DNA of 31,994 bases. Origin: Anaerolineae bacterium (GTDB lineage: Bacteria; Chloroflexota; Anaerolineae; B4-G1; SLSP01). Under the pieces are notes generated by a model that made no database searches, was not told where the DNA came from, and saw only the letters and a program-made list of their open reading frames with translations. The translations under genes were made by a program, and so were the position numbers. The stretch lies in the NCBI GenBank assembly GCA_016934645.1, contig JAFGSL010000288.1, positions 1 through 31,994 on the forward strand, read 5' to 3'. Below, piece by piece: positions 16,451 through 22,593 of the stretch (the stretch's first letter is position 1; every line of letters begins with the position of its first letter).

Positions 16451-17644
16451 TCACTTGAGCGATTGGGCAAAGTTAAAGCCCAGTTCCTCCGCCTTGAGTA
16501 AATCCTGGTGCTTCGCGCCGCCAGGGAACTCCCAGGCTTCGGTCAACTCCCACTTGAGCTTCTCGGCCCACTGCGTGATCTCGCGGCGTGCTCCCCCACT
16601 CCAACCGAAGCTGCCGAAGTAGGCGGCCTTGCGATTTTGGATGCGCTTGCGACTCACCATATCTAGTACGTGCGCCATCGGTGGGAAAAGTTCCCCTTCA
16701 TACGTGGGCGCGCCGATCAACACGCCACTGCGAGTGTAGACCGAGGAGAGGATGTAGCTGGCGTGAATGTGGCGCACGTCGAAGATATCCATAGGAACAC
16801 CTGCGCGCGCGACACCCGCTGCCACGGCCTCGACCATCTTCTCCGTATTGCCGTACATCGTTCCGTAGAGAAGCGTCACGCCCACATCAGGGCCTTGAAG
16901 CGCGTAGTTAGCCCACTTTTGATACAGTTCGATGATCCGCCCTGGATTCTTGCGCCAGATAAGGCCATGCGAAGGCGCAACCACATCGATGGGAACACCA
17001 GCCAGCTTGTCGATGGCTCTGATTACAGGTTTGGGGAACAGGGCCACGATGTTGGCGTAGTAGCGCAAAGCCTCGTTTTCATAATATTCCGGCGATGTGC
17101 ACTGATCGTCAAAAATCGCACCTTGTAGCGCGCCATAACCGCCAAAGGCATCACAGGAGAACACAACGCGCTGGGTCGTTTCATAAGTCACCATCGTCTC
17201 AGGCCAGTGGACCATCGGTGTGATGTGAAATTGTAGCTGGTGCGAACCAAGATCCAACGTTTCGCCATCCTCAACCACATGGACGTTATCCGTCACCTGG
17301 TAGTAATTCTCCAGCAGCTTCACTGCGCGATTGGTGCAGAGGAACGTGACGTTCGGCGCGATACGGCGCAGCGTGCGAAGTACACCCGTGTGATCCGGCT
17401 CCATATGGTTGACCACGATATAATCCAACAGTGCCGGATCGAAGACCTCGCCAATCTGGTCGAGCAATGCATCGCTCTTGATATCCTTCGCCGCATCCAC
17501 GAGGACTTTCTTCTCCCCATCGATCACGTAGGCGTTGTACGAGACACCCTGGCTGGTGATTGGCCATAGGCCCTCGAAAAGGTCGGTTGTCCGGTCATTG
17601 ACGCCGATCCAGTAAATTCCAGGTTTTACGATTACCGCAGGCAT
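16451..17644 (-). CDS. fprA: Flavodiiron protein (oxygen / nitric-oxide reductase)
   Basis: 397 aa with the start at 17644 (MPAVIVKPGIYWIGV), supported by AAGGAG 7 nt upstream; a 20-residue longer reading would run into the upstream gene. The N-terminal metallo-beta-lactamase-like domain has the full diiron ligand set: HMEPDH (H80, E82, D84, H85), MVHWPETM, SCDAFGGYG and APSHGLIWR. The C-terminal flavodoxin domain begins near VTLLYGTMYGNTEKMVEAVA, the FMN phosphate loop, and ends at ELGFNFAQSLK. No extra rubredoxin or flavin-reductase domain. These enzymes reduce O2 to water or NO to N2O in anaerobes and microaerophiles, so an oxygen- or NO-defence role is likely. It sits 10 nt after a lipoprotein gene and shares its promoter. 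Confidence 0.95.
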   Translation of the reverse strand: MPAVIVKPGIYWIGVNDRTTDLFEGLWPITSQGVSYNAYVIDGEKKVLVDAAKDIKSDALLDQIGEVFDPALLDYIVVNHMEPDHTGVLRTLRRIAPNVTFLCTNRAVKLLENYYQVTDNVHVVEDGETLDLGSHQLQFHITPMVHWPETMVTYETTQRVVFSCDAFGGYGALQGAIFDDQCTSPEYYENEALRYYANIVALFPKPVIRAIDKLAGVPIDVVAPSHGLIWRKNPGRIIELYQKWANYALQGPDVGVTLLYGTMYGNTEKMVEAVAAGVARAGVPMDIFDVRHIHASYILSSVYTRSGVLIGAPTYEGELFPPMAHVLDMVSRKRIQNRKAAYFGSFGWSGGARREITQWAEKLKWELTEAWEFPGGAKHQDLLKAEELGFNFAQSLK

Positions 17645-17654
17645 TGTGTACTCC

Positions 17655-18272
17655 TTACTCGTTATACAGCGTCCATGTCTGATCGGATGAAAGGTCCACT
17701 TCATACTGTTCGGCCATAGTGTTGTCGTCGCAGTCGCTTGCCATCAGGTCATAGATACCTGGGCGCACGTAGAAGATACGCGTCCTGCCAGGCATGATGG
17801 TTTCGTTCTCACCCATCTGATCATCGCCCCACTCATCGCCGCTGGAAGGTGAAATGAAGATGTAGCAGGCTTCCGTATCCGATGTGTTGTCCACAAATAG
17901 CCGCGAGGTGGCGCGCGAATCCCCCACAGTGACCGTGGTGTCATCATCGATGAACCATCCGGTCTCCAGCACGGCCTCATCGCAGCCTTCAAGTTGGATA
18001 TCGTGTTCCCCAGCAGATACGGTGAACGTTTTGCTATCACCCGACGCGATGGTCTCATCGCCACCGAGCCAATCCTCACCCCACTGGTCGCTTTCACTGC
18101 TTGAGATCAACACATAACAGATTTCATCAGGAGACTCATTGACAACCTTGATTTCGAAATCGCCCGAGCTGGTCGCTCCACCATCGCTCGTCCCACCACC
18201 TGAAAAGAGAGAACAACCTAGCGCCGTCATCAACATCACTGTCACAATCAATAACACCATTCGCTGTTTCAT
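17655..18272 (-). CDS. Lipoprotein with two tandem homologous repeats
   Basis: 205 aa. Signal peptide with lipobox TALGC (C20), then a Gly/Ser/Thr-rich linker. The mature part is two copies of an about 80-residue unit (about 38-118 and 120-200). Each copy has xxCYxxIS near its start, WGxDxxGxxETIxxG in the middle and a later Cys beside an acidic residue (EGCDE, SDCDD). The acidic composition and paired Cys per repeat suggest a beta-sandwich with one disulfide per unit. No family I can name. AAGGAG lies about 9 nt upstream of the ATG and a promoter is at 18305-18332. It is 10 nt ahead of the flavodiiron gene, an unusual pairing because one product is extracytoplasmic and the other cytosolic. 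Confidence 0.85.
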   Translation of the reverse strand: MKQRMVLLIVTVMLMTALGCSLFSGGGTSDGGATSSGDFEIKVVNESPDEICYVLISSSESDQWGEDWLGGDETIASGDSKTFTVSAGEHDIQLEGCDEAVLETGWFIDDDTTVTVGDSRATSRLFVDNTSDTEACYIFISPSSGDEWGDDQMGENETIMPGRTRIFYVRPGIYDLMASDCDDNTMAEQYEVDLSSDQTWTLYNE

Positions 18273-18304
18273 GAAATCATCTCCTTATCCGCTCAATTAA
18301 GCGT

Positions 18305-18332
18305 ATTATACAATAGCAAGATCAAGGGACAA
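18305..18332 (-). promoter_or_regulatory. Sigma-70-like promoter of the lipoprotein-fprA operon
   Basis: On the minus strand TTGTCC (18327-18332), 16 nt, TATAAT (18305-18310), about 32 nt upstream of the lipoprotein ATG. Confidence 0.65.
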
Positions 18333-18463
18333 GCCCTCTCTACTCATCCTTTCAACTCTGATGGAACCTTATTGTAGACGCAAAAAACATTATCGTAAAA
18401 GTGGCAGTAACAGTTCTATTTTTGAATGAAACGTATAGCGCGCGCCGTCACTTGAGGGAATAC

Positions 18464-20992
18464 TCAATGAACCCTGATACGGGATAACAAAAGGCGATCG
18501 GTCCCAAAATCCAACACATGATCAATGGACGCGCGTTCTCCGGTGTCCAGGTTGTAGATTCCCAAAAGCAACGCGTACTCGCCGGGCGGAACATCGAGCG
18601 GCAATGTCAAGGTCAGCGTATCGCTCACCACTTCATCCAGTTGCCATACCCAGAAGGGATACGTCCCAGCGCGCGGAGCAGCATCTCTTTGGGCAACGAT
18701 GCCAGACGTTGTATCGTTGTGTGGATCCATAAGATGGACAAAGATGTGCCAATGAGCCGGAGAAGGCTGTAAAGCGCGCCAGTACAACGTGAGCGATAGT
18801 GTATCTCCCGGCGCAAACGTGGTTTTCGTCAGGTCATACCCTATCAGACGCGCCACGGTTCCAAAATCAATGCTCATCCGCGTAGCAGGTATTGCTACAC
18901 CCATAGCGAGATCACCCTGATAGACCCAAAAATAGAAAGGACTGAGGCGAGAGACCGCTTCCACAGATTTGACCGTCAAAGTGACGCGGCAAGTGTTGCG
19001 ACTCACTAGATGCGCAGGAATAGAGAAGGCGCTCTCCAGCCATTCGCCGGGAAGCGCAGGCAAGCGCCACTCGCCGGCTGCAACGTCATCAATCCACACT
19101 TCGAGCTCGACATCTGTCATTTGGTGAAAGCGCCCAACGAGCAGCAATGCTTGCTGAGGGTTCGTGTTCACAGTGAAGGATAGTTCGCCATCAAGTATCC
19201 GCCCGCCATCGGCGAGCGCAACGAGCGGCGCCTGACAATAGGTCATATAACGGGCATCACTGATAAAGCCAGGAACCCGACTGGCGTTTCGCCAGGCATA
19301 GGCATGCGCCTGTTCGTCTGTCAAATCGGCGATGTTCAGTGCGTCTACGAGTGAAAGCGCCGCCACACGCGCGACGATGTCGGGCTGTTGCGGCAGCAGG
19401 GTTAAATCAGCGATCGACCAATCAGGACGAGTAACCCGTTGCGTGTCCATCGCACTGACATAGGGTGAGTAGTCTGGCAGATATACAGCAAAGAGTTCCT
19501 GGCCAAACAGGGCAGATGCAGTCGATATCCCAAAATAGGGCGGAGCTACACTTGGATAACCGACGTAGTAATCCGGGCGCAACGCCGCGAAAAACTCGTA
19601 AAGCGCGCCGGGACCATTGCGATACGCATTCACACTCCCGGCGGTCGTCAAGCCCACCGAGTCAACAGTGTGCCGTCCCCCAAGAAAACGAATCGCGCCG
19701 ACATCGTGAACTACGATACGTGCATCAAGTGATAGATGATCACGTACCCAATCCGCAAGCACGACTTGCATGCGAGCTATCGTATAGACATCACGCGTAT
19801 AGGCGCGCGCGAAGTTCAACGCGGAATAGGCCGACCAAACGCACGCGACAAGGAGCAAGAGCACATATCCCCCAGCCGGGTAGCGCGGTAGCATAGGCGC
19901 GATATATCGCGCGACGAGCCACACTAAGCCGATTACGCCCACAGGGACCAAAGCCGGATAAGCCGGCATTTGATAACGGTAATGGTGCCAAGTGGCAGTC
20001 TGCAGTGTACTCGTCGCAGCAAGCAATCCGCCGGCCCACAGAACAGCCACACATACACTGCGCCAGGCCAGCCTATCTTTCCTGGCGGCGAGTAATCCAG
20101 TGACAACCCACACTTGCAGCAGCGGAAACGTATGCCAACGCCCATCCGCTGACAAGCCGCCCATCAAACCCACAACTAGCTCGAGCCACGTTCCAACAAG
20201 CTGCCGGATGATGACATCGAGATAGGTGGGTTGGACTGTGAACCACGATTTAGCAAGGAAACCCGTTGCGCTGGCGCCGCCCGCGACCAACCGGTTAAAT
20301 ATCGGCGAGATGAACACGGCCAACAGGGGCAACCCGGCGAAGAGTAAGCGGCGTTTGCGGTCCGGCTCCCAGGCATCAGCAAAGATGACTTCGGCACAAA
20401 GGATAGCTGCCCCTAACAATGCCGCTTCCGGGCGTGTGAGAGCGGCCAGAGCAGTGCACAGGGCGGCTACCACGGCGCGGCGTGCCAGCACAGCCCACAA
20501 AGCGCCGCTGATGAACAACATCAGCAAGCCGGTTTCCATCCCGCTCAAAAACGCCCATGCCATCCAGCCACTCCCGGCAAACCACAGCCCCGATAAAACA
20601 CTGACCAACGTCACGGGCAAGCCAAGCCGCTCTGCCAGCCGTCTCCCGGCATCGGTAATCAGGACAGCGGATGATGCGAAACACACTGCGCCCACCGACA
20701 AGATCACAACAGGCATAGCATCGCGACTCACGCCGAGGGAGAAACCAAGTGCAATGAGCAGCATGTAAAGCAGGCTAGTCGCGCCTGTGCTGGGATGATC
20801 GCCGGTGTTATATTGCAAAAAATGCCCCTGTGCCGCTTGCCAGCCATATTGTAAATGGATATAGGAATCATCGAGTGGTAAAAGTATCCGCTGGTCGGGA
20901 TGAAGATTACCGGAGAGCAACAATCCACACAACAGCAAAGCGATGAGCGTAACAGTTATATAGAGAAAAAATGGTTTAGCGAATACCATCAT
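18464..20992 (-). CDS. GT-C-type membrane glycosyltransferase-like protein with C-terminal beta-sandwich
   Basis: 842 aa with the start at 20992, where GGAGG lies 6 nt upstream of MMVFAKPFFLYITVTLIALLL. An in-frame extension to 21226 has no ribosome site and crosses the regulatory region. About 11-13 hydrophobic helices span residues 5-480. The first extracytoplasmic loop has LDDSYIHLQYGWQAAQG and STGATSLLY, matching GT-C enzymes that use polyprenyl-phosphate sugars, the DD pair being the likely catalytic acid. Residues about 480-700 are soluble. From about 720, GDTLSLTLYWRAL...WHIFVHLMD...IVAQRDAAPR...YALLLGIYNLDTGER forms a beta-sandwich also found twice in the protein at 22590. It probably adds sugars to lipid or protein outside the membrane. 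Acceptor and sugar are unknown. Confidence 0.85.
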   Translation of the reverse strand: MMVFAKPFFLYITVTLIALLLCGLLLSGNLHPDQRILLPLDDSYIHLQYGWQAAQGHFLQYNTGDHPSTGATSLLYMLLIALGFSLGVSRDAMPVVILSVGAVCFASSAVLITDAGRRLAERLGLPVTLVSVLSGLWFAGSGWMAWAFLSGMETGLLMLFISGALWAVLARRAVVAALCTALAALTRPEAALLGAAILCAEVIFADAWEPDRKRRLLFAGLPLLAVFISPIFNRLVAGGASATGFLAKSWFTVQPTYLDVIIRQLVGTWLELVVGLMGGLSADGRWHTFPLLQVWVVTGLLAARKDRLAWRSVCVAVLWAGGLLAATSTLQTATWHHYRYQMPAYPALVPVGVIGLVWLVARYIAPMLPRYPAGGYVLLLLVACVWSAYSALNFARAYTRDVYTIARMQVVLADWVRDHLSLDARIVVHDVGAIRFLGGRHTVDSVGLTTAGSVNAYRNGPGALYEFFAALRPDYYVGYPSVAPPYFGISTASALFGQELFAVYLPDYSPYVSAMDTQRVTRPDWSIADLTLLPQQPDIVARVAALSLVDALNIADLTDEQAHAYAWRNASRVPGFISDARYMTYCQAPLVALADGGRILDGELSFTVNTNPQQALLLVGRFHQMTDVELEVWIDDVAAGEWRLPALPGEWLESAFSIPAHLVSRNTCRVTLTVKSVEAVSRLSPFYFWVYQGDLAMGVAIPATRMSIDFGTVARLIGYDLTKTTFAPGDTLSLTLYWRALQPSPAHWHIFVHLMDPHNDTTSGIVAQRDAAPRAGTYPFWVWQLDEVVSDTLTLTLPLDVPPGEYALLLGIYNLDTGERASIDHVLDFGTDRLLLSRIRVH

Positions 20993-21384
20993 CGACTTCC
21001 TCCAACAGACAGGCGAAAGTTTACCACAAAACAGCAGCTTTGCTTGCCCGCGGGACAGAATATTGCGCCAAGTACCCGTATTGTACGTGAAAATGACCAG
21101 GAGCACAGGTTTTAGGTATTGCCCTAAGTGAGACGCAATGCATGATAATTTGCTTAAAGTTAGCCTGCCAAGCGTCAATGATGGATACTGTCCATGGTCA
21201 GGCGTGAATACACATCCTACTCTCATTTCTTGTTACAGGTTGCCGTATTTTACTCAATTCTTAAAACCTGTGCTCCTGCGTGAAAGTGACTTTTTCCGTT
21301 TACCGTTTACAATAACGGTCACAGAATGAGCGAATAGCACCACAATTCCTCACTTCTAGTTTCTAATTCTCAGGAGAAACTGGC
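20993..21384. promoter_or_regulatory. Divergent control region between the two glycosyltransferase operons
   Basis: This 392-nt stretch holds no convincing gene. A 16-nt motif TAAAACCTGTGCTCCT occurs at 21262-21277 on plus and at 21099-21114 on minus, each pointing toward its own downstream gene. On plus, GTGACT (21286-21291), 16 nt, TACAAT (21308-21313) is a likely promoter for the gene at 21385. On minus, TACAAT (complement of 21080-21085) lies 13 nt after the motif. The arrangement looks like a shared operator for a divergon. Confidence 0.5.
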
Positions 21385-22593
21385 ATGCGCATCGGGATAA
21401 TCACCGGAGAATACCCTCCCTTAGAAGGCGGCGTGGGTGACTTCACTCGTGCACTCGGGACAGCGCTGCACGCAGGCGAGCATGAGATTCACATCCTGAC
21501 CACGCGGATGGATGACCGCCAGCGCAGTCCTATCGAGGAAGCAGGGATAACGGTCTACAGGGACATCTATGACTGGGATCGAAAAGCTCACAAGGACATC
21601 ACCAACTGGATCAATAGACTGTCCCTCAATGTGGTGAACATCCAGTACCAGGCCGCGGCCTACCAAATGCGCGGTGGGATCAATTTCTACCCGCGCTTGC
21701 ACAAACGACACCTTACGGCTCCTATCGTGGTAACGTATCACGATCTGCTGCCGCCCTACCTGTTTCCCAAGGCCGGACCGCTGCGCCAGTGGTCCGTGCG
21801 GCAATTGGCCCAACACGCCGACGGCGTTATCGTCACCAACGGCGATGACTACACAGCGATCACTGGCGCTATGGAACGCTTACTCCCGCCGACGCGCCTG
21901 ATCCCCATTGGCAGCAACATCGCGCAGCAGCCACCCGCCGGCTACAATCGCGTAGCATGGCGTGCTGCGTATGGCATCTATCCCAACGATATGCTCATCG
22001 GTTTTTTTGGCTTCCTGAATCGTGGCAAAGGCGTCGAAACGCTGATTGAGGCACTCGGCCAACTGGTCACAGCCGGACTACCGGCGCATTTGCTCTTCAT
22101 TGGCGGGCGGACGGGATCGAGTGACAGTACCAACACACGCTACGCCGACGAGATCGATGCGCGGATCGAAGAGGCCGGCCTTGGCACGCACGTGCAGCGC
22201 ACCGGATTCACTACGCCCGCCGAAGTTTCCGCCGCGCTCCTTGCCGTTGACATCTGCGCACTGCCCTATCGCGGCGGTGCAAGCCTGCGACACGGGACGC
22301 TCCACGCGGCGCTGGCGCACGGCAATGCCATCGTCACCACCACGCCGCAAGTGGAAACACCACAACTGCAACACGGGAAGAATGTGATGCTTATCCCGCC
22401 GGAAAACGCCACAGCACTCACCAACGCTCTGCGCCTCCTGTGGATGGAGCCACGCATGCGCGCCGACATCGGCCAGCAGGCTGCACAGTTGTCACGTGAG
22501 TTTTCCTGGGAACGCATCGCGGCGCGCACAGCGGAGTTCTTCCGTACATTGGTTCGGAAGTCTTCCGGCAACACAGACGCGACGGTTTCGTGA
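21385..22593 (+). CDS. GT4-family (group 1) glycosyltransferase
   Basis: 402 aa, cytosolic, two Rossmann-like domains (GT-B fold). The N-terminal domain starts MRIGIITGEYPPLEGGVGDFTRALG, with the Gly-rich acceptor-side loop, then VVTYHDLLPPY and VIVTNGDDYTAI. The C-terminal nucleotide-sugar domain has LIGFFGFLNRGKGVETLIEAL, then a shift from the usual EX7E to LPYRGGASLRHGTLHAALAHGNAIVTT...PQLQHGKNVMLIPP. The missing canonical Glu pair (G-A-S-L-R-H-G-T here) is common in some GT4 members but lowers confidence in sugar prediction. AGGAGA lies 8 nt upstream of the ATG. Its stop overlaps the next gene's GTG start by 4 nt, so translation is coupled to the GT-C protein. Confidence 0.92.
   Translation: MRIGIITGEYPPLEGGVGDFTRALGTALHAGEHEIHILTTRMDDRQRSPIEEAGITVYRDIYDWDRKAHKDITNWINRLSLNVVNIQYQAAAYQMRGGINFYPRLHKRHLTAPIVVTYHDLLPPYLFPKAGPLRQWSVRQLAQHADGVIVTNGDDYTAITGAMERLLPPTRLIPIGSNIAQQPPAGYNRVAWRAAYGIYPNDMLIGFFGFLNRGKGVETLIEALGQLVTAGLPAHLLFIGGRTGSSDSTNTRYADEIDARIEEAGLGTHVQRTGFTTPAEVSAALLAVDICALPYRGGASLRHGTLHAALAHGNAIVTTTPQVETPQLQHGKNVMLIPPENATALTNALRLLWMEPRMRADIGQQAAQLSREFSWERIAARTAEFFRTLVRKSSGNTDATVS

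Noticed and set aside
20993..21226. 78-codon N-terminal extension of the minus-strand GT-C protein
   Set aside because: The extension has no ribosome site, is rich in residues atypical of a signal segment and spans the divergent control motifs. GGAGG directly before the MMVFAK start decides for 20992.
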